From positions 1-30,632 of IMG/VR virus record IMGVR_UViG_3300024430_000007: 30,632 bases of DNA; one strand, given 5' to 3'. A program made the translations under genes and the position numbers. Numbering within the stretch: the first letter of the stretch is position 1; each line of letters starts with the position of its first letter. This document shows positions 1 through 7,054 of the stretch, piece by piece. The stretch is from a virus. Under the pieces are notes generated by a model. That model searched no databases. It was not told where the DNA came from and saw only the letters and a list, made by a program, of their open reading frames with translations.

Positions 1-482
1 CCGGCGGGCTGCCGGAGCCGTGCCTGCGCGACCGTGAAGAGCTTGTGCGGCTGCCGGTTCGGCTGGCTGACCGGTGTGCGCGCGGTGAACGGCTGCCGCG
101 CCGCGCCGGCGATGGTCGTGCGGACGCCCGCGGGTTGCCGGAGCCGCGTTGTCACTGCGGCGGCGACGGCGTGCGGCTGCTGCAGCCGGCCGGTGATTCC
201 GGCGCGCGCGGCGTGCGGCTGCCGGAGTCGCTGTGAGACTGTCGCGCGGACCGCGGCTGGCTGGCGAAGCGCGCCCGTCAGCGCGGCGCGGATGCCGGCG
301 GGTTGACGGAGCTGCCCGGTCCGGTTTGCTCTGACGCCTGCGGGTTGCCGCAGGGCGGCGGTGACGGCGGCCCTGACGGCGTGCGGCTCGCGTAGGGCGG
401 CGGTGACGCTGGTGCGTGCCGCGTGCGGTTGCCGCGCGCGGCCGGTGATTGCGACGCGGACGGTGTGCGGCTGCCGAAGTCG
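1..482 (-). repeat. 42-bp tandem repeat encoding a 14-residue repeat
   Basis: Eleven complete 42-nt units plus a partial twelfth (20 nt) run in frame from 482 to the left edge. The protein consensus per unit is roughly xLRQPHAVRAAVTG. RQP is nearly invariant (one REP and one QQP), an Arg follows at most units, and a hydrophobic-x-Thr/Ser triplet closes the unit. There are no indels; every unit is exactly 14 codons. DNA units are diverged, so protein-level selection rather than recent slippage seems to keep the period. Confidence 0.9.
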
Positions 483-1214
483 CTGTGAGACCGTCGCAGC
501 GCCACTACCGAAGTTCGGCCCGTAGTCCCCGGCCCCGTACGTCCCGTACCCGTACTCGCCGGGCGCTCCGGGCGGCGCCGCGACACCGAGCAGCGACCAA
601 GCGAACGACGCCCAATCCTGCGACGACGTCGCGCTCGCGTCCTCCGTGACCGCCGCCGCGGTCGCCTGGGTCTGCTCGACGACGGTGATCGCGAACGAGT
701 CGGCGTACGCCTGCTCGATCAGCGCCGGGGGGTCCTGGAGCGCCGGGTCGTCCGGCGTGATCGTCTCGGTGCTCGACCGGTCGATCAGCCACGCCGTCCG
801 GACGATCGCCCCGTCATCCGACGGCGTGATCGAAGGGCTCGCGTGCGGGCCCGACGTGGCGGCCGCGGACTCGTTGGAAGCGAACTCGTCGAACGCCTCG
901 TCCTCGTCGGCGATCGCGAGCGCGGACTGCGTCGCCGCCGCCGACAGCGTCCACGACGTCATCGGGGACGCGCCGACGTCCCCGGCCTCAGCGGTCTTGG
1001 TGTACAGCCAGCAGCGGAAGTCCGTCGCGGCGACCTCGCCGCCGGGGGAAGCCAGCGTCCAGCCGCCGGACGGCGGCGTCTGCATCGTCGCCGACGTCGC
1101 GTTCGACGCGATGATCAGCGTGAGCTGATCGCCCTCCGCCAGGTTCGCGGGCGCGTCGATCGTGCAGGTAGCCGAGGAGGCAACACCGTTGCGGATCTTC
1201 GACCGGAACGGCAC
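1..1214 (-). CDS. Repeat-containing phage fibre/adhesin protein (partial, runs off the left edge)
   Basis: The open frame runs from a GTG at 1214 to the left window edge, at least 404 residues, with no stop. The start lies 4 bases after the stop of the preceding gene. Residues about 1-110 form a Thr/Ser/Gly-rich beta-type domain with a PPSGGWTLAS motif, a pattern I know from actinophage tail or fibre proteins. A Tyr/Gly-rich hinge near residues 215-240 (GEYGYGTYGAGDYG) leads into a tandem array of a 14-residue repeat that continues past the edge. Position at the end of the head module and fibrous architecture suggest a virion surface fibre or receptor-binding protein. The fibre role is an inference; the repeat is directly visible. 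Confidence 0.7.
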   Translation of the reverse strand, partial: MPFRSKIRNGVASSATCTIDAPANLAEGDQLTLIIASNATSATMQTPPSGGWTLASPGGEVAATDFRCWLYTKTAEAGDVGASPMTSWTLSAAATQSALAIADEDEAFDEFASNESAAATSGPHASPSITPSDDGAIVRTAWLIDRSSTETITPDDPALQDPPALIEQAYADSFAITVVEQTQATAAAVTEDASATSSQDWASFAWSLLGVAAPPGAPGEYGYGTYGAGDYGPNFGSGAATVSQRLRQPHTVRVAITGRARQPHAARTSVTAALREPHAVRAAVTAALRQPAGVRANRTGQLRQPAGIRAALTGALRQPAAVRATVSQRLRQPHAARAGITGRLQQPHAVAAAVTTRLRQPAGVRTTIAGAARQPFTARTPVSQPNRQPHKLFTVAQARLRQPA

Positions 1215-1218
1215 GCCG

Positions 1219-1473
1219 CTACCTGCCGAAGACGATCGGCGTCGTCCCCGTGTACGACACCGTGAACTGAACCCCCCCGCGATTCAACGTCAACGTGCGC
1301 GTCGTGGTGCCCGACACCGAAACGACGTCCGCTCGCAGCCCCGGGAGATAGTCGCCCGCCTGCACCTCCGACACGGTGCCGTTCCACCCAGCCCCGTTGA
1401 ACTTGTACCGGTCGTGCCCGGGCCGCCACGCCATCCACGCGTCCCAGACCGCCTGTGACAGTTGCGTAGCCAT
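1219..1473 (-). CDS. Small virion-associated protein, 84 aa (fibre/tail-adjacent)
   Basis: The ATG at 1473 overlaps the TGA of the upstream gene (TGATG), which favours it over an in-frame ATG at 1485. The N-terminal half is Trp-rich (AVWDAWMAWRPG) and is followed by a beta-strand-rich tail ending in Phe-Gly-Arg. It lies between two fibre-like proteins. I do not recognise a named family; a small structural or chaperone role in fibre assembly is a guess from context. Confidence 0.6.
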   Translation of the reverse strand: MATQLSQAVWDAWMAWRPGHDRYKFNGAGWNGTVSEVQAGDYLPGLRADVVSVSGTTTRTLTLNRGGVQFTVSYTGTTPIVFGR

Positions 1474-2096
1474 CAGGGCGCCCACAGCACGCCGAAGGAA
1501 CCCTTCATCACCGTCGCCGTCGATGACGTGCCGCCCGAGCCCTGAGCGGACTGGACCTGCAACGTCCCGGCGCCGTTGCCCTGCGACACGATCCCTCGGA
1601 TGCGAGCGATGTGGCTACCGGTCTGCGCCGCCGCCGACGCAACCGCGTCGCCGCTCGACGTGCCGGTCCCCTGCGTCGTGGAGTCGGTGCCGTCGGCGCC
1701 GATCCCGAAGATCTCGACGGCGTAGGAGATGCGGGTGTTCGTGCCGCTGATCGTGCACGCGAACCGGATGCCGCGCGCCGACCCCGCCGAGTACATGACC
1801 GTGAAATCGAACGCGTAGTCGAGGTTCGCGCCGATCGCGAACGACAGGTCGTTGACGTTCGCGAGCGTCTGATTGGCGAACGTCTGGTCAGCCGATTTGC
1901 GGACCGTGAGCGTCGCGTCAAGGCGCGTCTTGACGTCAGCGGCACTGCCGGACGGGTTCGTCCCGAGCTCAGTCTCGATCTTGTTGACGGCGTCCGCTAG
2001 ATCGTTGTGATGCGCGGGGTGGTCGGTCGGCGCGGCGGTCGCGTCCGCCTTGTTGGTCGCGAGCGAATCGAGAGCCCCTGGGTACGCTGACGCCAT
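1473..2096 (-). CDS. Phage fibre-like structural protein, 207 aa
   Basis: Residues about 1-60 contain the motif HHNDLADAVNKIETELGT followed by a helix ending in KTRLD. This anchor motif is common in actinophage minor tail or head-fibre proteins. The rest is Gly/Ser/Thr-rich and beta-structured, with a RIRGIV segment and a C-terminal GVLWAP, typical of fibre knobs. It lies two genes downstream of the major capsid protein. Head fibre and tail fibre are both possible; the capsid-proximal position allows either. Confidence 0.65.
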   Translation of the reverse strand: MASAYPGALDSLATNKADATAAPTDHPAHHNDLADAVNKIETELGTNPSGSAADVKTRLDATLTVRKSADQTFANQTLANVNDLSFAIGANLDYAFDFTVMYSAGSARGIRFACTISGTNTRISYAVEIFGIGADGTDSTTQGTGTSSGDAVASAAAQTGSHIARIRGIVSQGNGAGTLQVQSAQGSGGTSSTATVMKGSFGVLWAP

Positions 2097-2182
2097 CCGT
2101 GCCCCCTACGGGCTTCGTGGTGGGGCGGGGCGCCGCCGCGCTCCACGGCGACGCCCCACGCGCCGAGCAGCCGCGTGGCCGC

Positions 2183-2476
2183 TCAGGACTTGCCGGAGTC
2201 CCCGGGCGTGCCGAGGACCTCGACGGACTGCGGGCCCGGCGCGGGCCGCAGGTCGAGCGGGTTCTGCTCCGGCGCTCGCACGACCTTCGAGTCGTTGGAG
2301 TCCAGCGACACGGACGCGAGGTCGACGTCGGCGTTCGAGACGTCCGGGCCGGGCTCGACGCCGGTCGGCGTGGTGACGGACAGCGGCGACCCCTCGGGGG
2401 CGCCGTCGCGCGGCGTGACGGTGCGCGTCCCGGCCTTGCGGTCCACGCGCTCGCCGCCGCTCTGCTTCTCGGCCAT
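2183..2476 (-). CDS. Small proline-rich protein after the capsid gene, 97 aa
   Basis: The ATG at 2476 is chosen because GGAAGGAG lies about 10 nt upstream and the sequence begins MAEKQSGGERVDRK. An upstream extension to 2581 lacks support and would overlap the capsid gene. The protein is charged, rich in Pro, Val, Asp and Ser, with no visible domain. Placement between capsid and fibre genes suggests a head-completion or decoration role, but no family is recognised. Confidence 0.6.
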   Translation of the reverse strand: MAEKQSGGERVDRKAGTRTVTPRDGAPEGSPLSVTTPTGVEPGPDVSNADVDLASVSLDSNDSKVVRAPEQNPLDLRPAPGPQSVEVLGTPGDSGKS

Positions 2477-2508
2477 GATGGCTCTGCTCCTTCCTGACGC
2501 GCGCCCGA

Positions 2509-3435
2509 TCAGGCGGCGTCGGTGATCGCGATGACGGCGCGGTTGAGGTCGTGGACGACGAACCCGATCCGCGTGACCCACCGCAGGCCCTGCATGTCCT
2601 CCTGGAACAGGAAGCGGTCGGACGTCCCGTCGTTGACCGTCGCCTCGTTCGTGACGGCGACGGTGACGTCACGCCGGATGCGCAGGTGCAGGTTCGGGCG
2701 GTGGACGAGGAACGCGACGATCTTGCCGGCCGCGGTCGTCGTCGAGATGGTGTTGAGGTTCGTCGAGAACGCGCGCTGGATGCCGTAGAACGGGTCGGCG
2801 TCGTCGTAGACGGGGTTGGTGGCGTCGGCGGCGGAGCGCGCGTCGCGGACGTGCTGGTTGATGTCGGCGGCGAGCAGCAGCCCCATGTTGGCGGGGTTGC
2901 CGTACCCGTTCGCCTCGAGGATGCCCATCGCGGCGCTGATCGCGAGGCGGAGGCGGTCGCCGCCGGTGTTCGCGAGCTCGACGGTCGCCGTGGTGGCGCG
3001 CAGCGCGTTGTCGAAGTTCGTCGTGATGTTGGCGCCGGCGGCCTTGCCGACCATGTTCGCGTCGATGACGTCGCGGATGGCGGTGCGGACGCCGCCGTCG
3101 ACGAGCGCGTCGAAGTCGCCGTTCGCGAGGTCCTCGCGGAGCTCGTCCGTCATCAGGACGATCGTCGCGACCTTCTTGACGGTCAGCGTGGCCTGGCCGA
3201 GCTCGGCGCCGGTGACGGGCTTGCGGGCGCCCTCCCCGACGAACGAGGCGGTCGGCTGGCCGAGATAGATCGGGAACACCTCGCGGCGTGAGCTGGTGGC
3301 GCGGGCGTCGCCGCACAGTTCGATGGCGCCGGCCTCCTTGAGGAGGCCGTTGGTCAGCAGAGCCCCCTGAGCATCCGGCAGCAGGTACGCGCCGGCGGCG
3401 TTGGACGCCCCGCTGAGCGGGATCTGGTTGGCCAT
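2509..3435 (-). CDS. HK97-fold major capsid protein, 308 aa
   Basis: This builds the phage head shell. The 308-residue protein shows the order expected for the phage_capsid family. A flexible N-terminus leads to a segment with FPIYLGQPTASFVGEGARKP, resembling the E-loop/N-arm region. Next come TVKKVATIVLMTDELREDL (the conserved strand and spine-helix start), an A-domain, and a C-terminal DRFLFQEDMQGLRWVTRIGF strand pair. The GGAGGA ribosome site is close to ATG 3435. The scaffold gene lies immediately upstream, the usual order. No separate protease domain is visible, so maturation cleavage cannot be predicted. Confidence 0.9.
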   Translation of the reverse strand: MANQIPLSGASNAAGAYLLPDAQGALLTNGLLKEAGAIELCGDARATSSRREVFPIYLGQPTASFVGEGARKPVTGAELGQATLTVKKVATIVLMTDELREDLANGDFDALVDGGVRTAIRDVIDANMVGKAAGANITTNFDNALRATTATVELANTGGDRLRLAISAAMGILEANGYGNPANMGLLLAADINQHVRDARSAADATNPVYDDADPFYGIQRAFSTNLNTISTTTAAGKIVAFLVHRPNLHLRIRRDVTVAVTNEATVNDGTSDRFLFQEDMQGLRWVTRIGFVVHDLNRAVIAITDAA

Positions 3436-3530
3436 GAGTCCTCCGGCCCGACGCGTGCGCGTGGGGCTGGTAGCTGGTGGGTGCGGCCCGTGGTCGGGTC
3501 GCTCCTGTCAGCCCGCGGGACTGTTTGGCT

Positions 3531-3546
3531 CAGGCGCCGACGCCTG
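3531..3546 (-). other. Perfect 6-bp hairpin between scaffold and capsid genes
   Basis: CAGGCG-CCGA-CGCCTG lies in the 154-base gap between the scaffold stop (3590) and the capsid start (3435). No U-tract follows, so it is more likely an RNA-processing or transcript-stability element than an intrinsic terminator. The role is inferred. Confidence 0.35.
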
Positions 3547-3589
3547 CCCCCTGCGGGTCCGGGGGATGGTGCTGCGGAGTCCTGCGGTA

Positions 3590-4204
3590 CTACTGCACCT
3601 CGGCGCCGAGGAGGCGCGCGAGGTCCTGGTTGAGCGCCTTCGCCGGGTCGGCCTGGGTGCCCGGGCGGCCACCGTTCATCGGGGCGCCGGTGCGGCGGGT
3701 CTGGTCGACGAGCTCGGGCTCGGCGCGAGCGAGGCGCTTCAACGCGGCGTCGGTGAGCTGGTCGTCCGCCAGGGTCTCGGAGGCCTTGTCGGGGCCGAGT
3801 TCGTCGACGAGCAGCGCGTACGCGCGCTTGGGGCGCCGGAAGTTCAGTCGTTCCGCGGCCTGCTCGACGCGGGTGCGCTGGTCGCGCTCGGCGTCGCGGC
3901 GGTCGCGCTCGGCGATCTGCCCTTCCAGTTCGGTGATGCGTTCGGCGCGTTCCTCGGCGAGCTTGCGCCACTCGCCCTGCTCGGCCTTGCGGGCGTCCTC
4001 GGCCTTCTTGGCTTCGGCTTGGGCTTGGCGGCGTTCCTTCTCGCGCTGGGCGGCCTCGCGCTTCAGGCGCTGGTTCTCGGCGCGAAGCCGAGCGGCCTCA
4101 TCGCCGCCGGGCTCCGGGTCGGGCTCAGGGTCCGGGCTCGGCTGCGGGTCCGGCTGGGGCGGATCGGGCTCCGGCGTCGGGTCGGGCGTCGGGTCGTCGG
4201 CCAC
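3590..4204 (-). CDS. Phage scaffolding protein, 204 aa
   Basis: This is the internal scaffold for capsid assembly. Residues 1-33 are a Pro/Asp/Glu repeat (PDPTPEPDPP type). Residues about 35-120 are a highly charged heptad coiled coil (KREAAQREKERRQAQAEAKK). The C-terminal 80 residues include a basic segment (RRPKRAYALL) and end in LNQDLARLLGAEV. Acidic leader, coiled coil and basic C-terminal capsid-binding tail, placed just upstream of the capsid gene, are the usual features of actinophage scaffolds. The GTG at 4204 has AAAGGAG upstream in a block nearly identical to that at 10373. Confidence 0.85.
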   Translation of the reverse strand: MADDPTPDPTPEPDPPQPDPQPSPDPEPDPEPGGDEAARLRAENQRLKREAAQREKERRQAQAEAKKAEDARKAEQGEWRKLAEERAERITELEGQIAERDRRDAERDQRTRVEQAAERLNFRRPKRAYALLVDELGPDKASETLADDQLTDAALKRLARAEPELVDQTRRTGAPMNGGRPGTQADPAKALNQDLARLLGAEVQ

Positions 4205-4241
4205 GATGGGCTCCTTTCGTTCCCCCGGTGCTGTTTGTCTC

Positions 4242-4255
4242 GGCCACCGCTGGCC
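4242..4255 (-). other. Short hairpin ahead of the scaffold gene
   Basis: GGCCA-CCGC-TGGCC forms a 5-bp stem in the 64-base gap between the RHH-zinc-ribbon stop (4269) and the scaffold ribosome site. It resembles the hairpins before the gene starting at 10373. It may be a processing or weak termination element. Confidence 0.3.
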
Positions 4256-4268
4256 GCGCCCTTGGGGG

Positions 4269-4607
4269 TCAGGGCGAACTACTGACCGTCGTCGTCGAGC
4301 GGGTCTCGACGCCCGCCCGTTGGCATGCGGGGCAGATGACTGAAGCGGTGTGGTTCCTGATCCAGTCGACTAGCCCCGGGTCGGCCTCACCCTCGGCCGT
4401 GAGCTTGACGTACTCATAGCCTTTGCGCCCACACTGCAGGCATTCGAGTCGCTGCCGTGTAGGTAGCGCGTTCTCCGGCGCTTCCACCAATGCTTGCTGG
4501 CGGATGTATTCGCTGATGCTGACGCGGTGGGCCGCTGCTGCTAGTTGGATCTGATTCTTCTCGCCGGGTGTAACGCGGATGAAGACGGCGGTGTCTCTAG
4601 CGGGCAT
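4269..4607 (-). CDS. Ribbon-helix-helix / zinc-ribbon fusion protein, 112 aa
   Basis: Residues about 5-42 (AVFIRVTPGEKNQIQLAAAA then SISEYIRQQAL) fit a ribbon-helix-helix DNA-binding fold of the MobC/antitoxin-like type. Residues 56-95 hold CLQC and CPAC pairs (Cys56, Cys59, Cys92, Cys95) spaced as a zinc ribbon. A DNA-binding protein inside the head operon, between an epimerase operon segment and the scaffold, is unusual and suggests a late regulator or a packaging accessory. No hairpin or toxin partner is evident next to it. The domain reading is fairly secure; the role is not. Confidence 0.7.
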   Translation of the reverse strand: MPARDTAVFIRVTPGEKNQIQLAAAAHRVSISEYIRQQALVEAPENALPTRQRLECLQCGRKGYEYVKLTAEGEADPGLVDWIRNHTASVICPACQRAGVETRSTTTVSSSP

Positions 4608-4610
4608 GAC

Positions 4611-4898
4611 TCAGTCCTCTTCTTCGTCGTCGGGCGGATCGTCGTACGCGACAGCCGCGTCGTCGAAGGACTGCGCTGCGCGCCTGAGCATCGCGGCGTG
4701 CATCCACTTCGGGCCCGCCGTGGACGACCACCCGCCGACCTCGTGGTACGCACCGGCGTCGTCGGGGTCTTCGCGGCCGATGGAGTAGACGACGATCAAG
4801 TCAACGCGGTCGGGCGGCGCGTCGAGGTCACGCTCAGCGGCTCCGAGTTGATCGAGCGCCCGCAGCAGCGTGTCCTTCGCTTTCTGCACCGCGCTCAC
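4611..4898 (-). CDS. Unrecognised acidic protein, 95 aa
   Basis: The GTG at 4898 overlaps the TGA of the epimerase gene (GTGA). The sequence begins with a helix (AVQKAKDTLLRALDQLGAAERD), has a central Val-rich strand with Gly/Trp residues (EVGGWSSTAGPKWMHAAML), and ends in an acidic tail DDPPDDEEED. No family is recognised. Coupling to the epimerase gene suggests co-expression with the sugar enzymes. Confidence 0.6.
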   Translation of the reverse strand: MSAVQKAKDTLLRALDQLGAAERDLDAPPDRVDLIVVYSIGREDPDDAGAYHEVGGWSSTAGPKWMHAAMLRRAAQSFDDAAVAYDDPPDDEEED

Positions 4899-5695
4899 GT
4901 GTCCGCCGGGTGCTCGATGCGGATGACGCCCGGCACCCACGGTTCCGCGATCTCCGACTCGGCGACGAGCCGCTCGACGCGCCGGTCACCGCGACGCAGC
5001 GGCACGCGCACCGTCGGGCGCCCCGGGTGCAGGCGTGCCGCCATCGCGAACACGGGCTCCGGCCCGGGCAGGTCGAGCGCGTAGCGGCCGGACGGCCAGG
5101 CGGTCGCCGCGAGCAGCAGCCGGGCGGCTTCCCGGCGGGTCATCCACATGCGGTAGCAGTCCGTCACGGGGACAGGGGCGTGCTCCGGAAGTTGCGCCCA
5201 CTGCTCGACGACGCTGCCTGTGGAGCCGATGACGTTGACGAGCCGGACGACGCGGCCACCGGCGTTCAGGACGACCCGCTCGGCGATCAGCTTCGACGCG
5301 CCGTACACGGTCATCGGGTCCGCCGCTTTGCACGTCGAGGCGAGCACCACGTTCGGGCCGTAGCGGTCGACGACGTTCTGGGTGCCGCGGATGTTGAGGT
5401 CGGCGACGTGCGCCGGCGCGTCCTCGGCCGTGGTGGCGTACTTGTGCGCGGCGAGGTGGATGCACCAGTCGGCTTCGGGCAGCAGCCGCGGGTCGAGCAC
5501 GCACCTATCCGGCGGCTCGCATGACACCGGCCATGCCCAGTGCGCGGTGAGCAGCCCCACCACGCGCTGACCGATGAATCCGCCGCTGCCGGTGACGAGC
5601 ACGTGCGCCCCGTTCACAGCCAACGGAACACCGGGGAGAGTCTCGGGCCGGCTGAGCGCTGCCGTCGTGTGCGGAGCGGAGATGAGCGTCGTCAT
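4895..5695 (-). CDS. NAD-dependent epimerase/dehydratase (extended SDR), 266 aa
   Basis: This probably acts on a nucleotide-activated sugar with NAD(P). The Rossmann motif TGSGGFIG is at residues 35-42. The catalytic set appears as Ser120-Thr121 (LAST), Tyr131 and Lys135 (YGASK). LAAHKYAT (82-89) resembles the LAA-K segment of CapD/polysaccharide-type dehydratases. The start at 5695 overlaps the preceding stop (ATGA); a longer upstream reading to 5767 is Arg-rich and unlikely. The protein is shorter than typical 300-330-residue enzymes and the C-terminal substrate domain is reduced. With the glycosyltransferase two genes upstream it probably supplies or alters a sugar for virion or host-surface decoration. 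The exact substrate cannot be read from sequence. Confidence 0.8.
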   Translation of the reverse strand: MTTLISAPHTTAALSRPETLPGVPLAVNGAHVLVTGSGGFIGQRVVGLLTAHWAWPVSCEPPDRCVLDPRLLPEADWCIHLAAHKYATTAEDAPAHVADLNIRGTQNVVDRYGPNVVLASTCKAADPMTVYGASKLIAERVVLNAGGRVVRLVNVIGSTGSVVEQWAQLPEHAPVPVTDCYRMWMTRREAARLLLAATAWPSGRYALDLPGPEPVFAMAARLHPGRPTVRVPLRRGDRRVERLVAESEIAEPWVPGVIRIEHPADT

Positions 5696-5862
5696 GCCAC
5701 CGTCCCCGCCGCGTCGCGCCAAGCGGCGCGGAGGTCGCGGGCGACGCCGCGCCGAAGTCGCCGCCACCAGGCCAGCGTGTACGGCAGCGCCATGTAGCGC
5801 TGGAACTCGCGCGTCCAGTCCTCGCCGTCGACGACGACGCTCGCGAGGCGAAACGAGGTCAC
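5692..5862 (-). CDS. Small Trp/Arg-rich protein, 56 aa
   Basis: The GTG at 5862 overlaps the glycosyltransferase stop and its own TGA overlaps the epimerase ATG, so the three genes are coupled. The peptide has one amphipathic, Trp/Arg-rich helix (LAWWRRLRRGVARDLRAAW). No family is recognised. It may be an accessory subunit of the sugar enzymes. Confidence 0.5.
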   Translation of the reverse strand: MTSFRLASVVVDGEDWTREFQRYMALPYTLAWWRRLRRGVARDLRAAWRDAAGTVA

Positions 5863-6572
5863 GCCGGCACCCGCTCGATCCCGGTGGCGTCCCGGGCGTC
5901 GCGGTACGCGATCGCGGCCTGCATCCGCTCCGGGGCGCGAAGCCGGTTGCGGTGGTCGATCACCATGTCGCGCACCTGCAGCGGGTCGCCGTACTCGCCG
6001 CCCCACAGGTTCCGGCCGTCCGGCGTGAAGTAGTCGTAGTGCGCCGGCCCGACGACGATCCCCGGGACGGCGCGGATCAGGCCACGGCGCGGCTTCACGT
6101 ACCGCTGCGCGAGGATGATCGGCGCGCCGTCCTCCGACTCGGCGTGCAACGTCGGCGCGGTGTGCTCGAGCGACAGGAAGTCCGCGTAGTCCTTGCCGGT
6201 CGCGGCGAGCCGGTCCTTCAGGTCCGCGGGGGCTTGGAGGATGACTTCGTCGGCGTCGATGACGAGGTACCAGTCGGGGTCGTGGCGCTCGGCGAGCCGG
6301 AAGAGTTCGGTGCGCTTCTCGCACTCGGACTCCCACCCGCCGGGCTTCCCCTCGGCCATCGTCCATTGGAGTCGGGTGTCGTAGGCGGCGTCTACGAGCG
6401 CGTTCCACTGCTCGACGGGGCTCGTCTGCCTGCCTTGTGAGGCGGGGTAGAGCCGGTAGGCGCCGTCGAGCGCGACGAGCGCGTCCACCTGGGCTGCGGC
6501 GAGGCTGCGGACGGTGTCGGCGAGGAACTCGGGTTTCTCGTCGAACCAGCACAGGAGCGCTACGAGGCGCAT
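5859..6572 (-). CDS. Glycosyltransferase-like protein with DxD motif, 237 aa
   Basis: The N-terminus MRLVALLCWFDEKPEFLADT followed by ALVALDGAYRLYP fits the beta-alpha-beta start of a GT-A nucleotide-sugar fold. WYLVIDADEVI places a DAD metal-binding motif at residues 106-108, and YVKPRRGLIR plus a C-terminal DMVIDHRNRLR segment follow. AAGGA sits 5 nt before ATG 6572, supporting this start over one 33 nt upstream. It lies in the head operon just after the MuF/zincin genes and before an epimerase, so transfer of a sugar to a capsid or fibre protein, or to host glycans, is the likely job. Donor and acceptor are unknown. Confidence 0.8.
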   Translation of the reverse strand: MRLVALLCWFDEKPEFLADTVRSLAAAQVDALVALDGAYRLYPASQGRQTSPVEQWNALVDAAYDTRLQWTMAEGKPGGWESECEKRTELFRLAERHDPDWYLVIDADEVILQAPADLKDRLAATGKDYADFLSLEHTAPTLHAESEDGAPIILAQRYVKPRRGLIRAVPGIVVGPAHYDYFTPDGRNLWGGEYGDPLQVRDMVIDHRNRLRAPERMQAAIAYRDARDATGIERVPA

Positions 6573-6674
6573 CGGGTCCTTTCCGCTCACCGCCAGGAGC
6601 GGCACTTGAAGGGCGCCCGGCGAACGTGGCGGCGCTCGCCGGGGTCCCGCCGGCGCAGCGGCCGGCGAGGCTTG

Positions 6675-6839
6675 TCAGGGTTTCTCGGCGTCCCGGTAGA
6701 CGGACGGGCCGGGGAAGATCACCTCGGCGCGCAGCAGTTCCTCGACGGCCGCCGCGAGGTCGCGGTGCGTGAGTTCGATGCCCCGGGCGTCGAGCGCCTC
6801 CTGGAGGCGGGTCGCGATCCGGTCGGCGTCCTCGTGCAT
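6675..6839 (-). CDS. Small helical protein, 54 aa
   Basis: The ATG at 6839 overlaps the upstream stop (TGATG). The sequence reads as two helices (ADRIATRLQEALDARGI, THRDLAAAVEELLRA) with a Pro-containing tail, resembling a small HTH-like or helical-hairpin protein. No family is recognised. About 100 bases without a supported gene separate it from the glycosyltransferase. Confidence 0.5.
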   Translation of the reverse strand: MHEDADRIATRLQEALDARGIELTHRDLAAAVEELLRAEVIFPGPSVYRDAEKP

Positions 6840-7054
6840 CACCGGACGCGCCACCAGTCGCGGCGGAACGCGTGGATGCCGCGCCCGAACCGCTGGCCGG
6901 TACGCAGATCGCGTAGGTGGATGTGCCCGAGCGCGTCGGTCTTGACGACCTCGGCGTGATCACGGCCGTTCGTGTACAGCGCGCCGATGTGGACGCGGCG
7001 GGTGAGCGCCCGCGCGTGGTCGAGCGCGGCAGCGTCCTCGCGCACGGCGGTCAC
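6839..7054 (-). CDS. Small beta-rich protein, 71 aa
   Basis: The GTG at 7054 overlaps the preceding stop. The segment VHIGALYTNGRDHAEVVKT followed by GHIHLRDLRTGQ looks like a small beta-barrel in which a modified or repeated loop carries charged residues. The C-terminus is basic and Trp-rich (FRRDWWRVR). No family is recognised; it is coupled to the zincin-like gene. Confidence 0.5.
   Translation of the reverse strand: MTAVREDAAALDHARALTRRVHIGALYTNGRDHAEVVKTDALGHIHLRDLRTGQRFGRGIHAFRRDWWRVR

Noticed and set aside
34-306. Plus-strand open frames at the left end (34-306, 45-236, 449-649)
   Set aside because: They are antisense shadows of the 42-bp repeat; the in-frame 14-residue periodicity is on the minus strand, with a frame continuing into a fibre domain.
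1-482. CRISPR-like array at the left edge
   Set aside because: The period is exactly 42 bases with no constant-repeat/variable-spacer split; it encodes an in-frame protein repeat.
2551-3291. Plus-strand frame opposite the capsid gene
   Set aside because: Its Val/Asp/Gly-rich product is a third-position GC shadow of the capsid gene.
3401-4343. Long plus-strand frames over the scaffold gene
   Set aside because: These are Arg/Leu/Gly-rich shadows; the minus frame has the proline-rich leader and coiled coil of a scaffold.
5692-6963. Long minus-strand frame of over 400 codons covering the glycosyltransferase region
   Set aside because: It is an Arg/Pro-rich out-of-frame reading of the glycosyltransferase gene; only its last 56 codons from GTG 5862 look coding and are kept.
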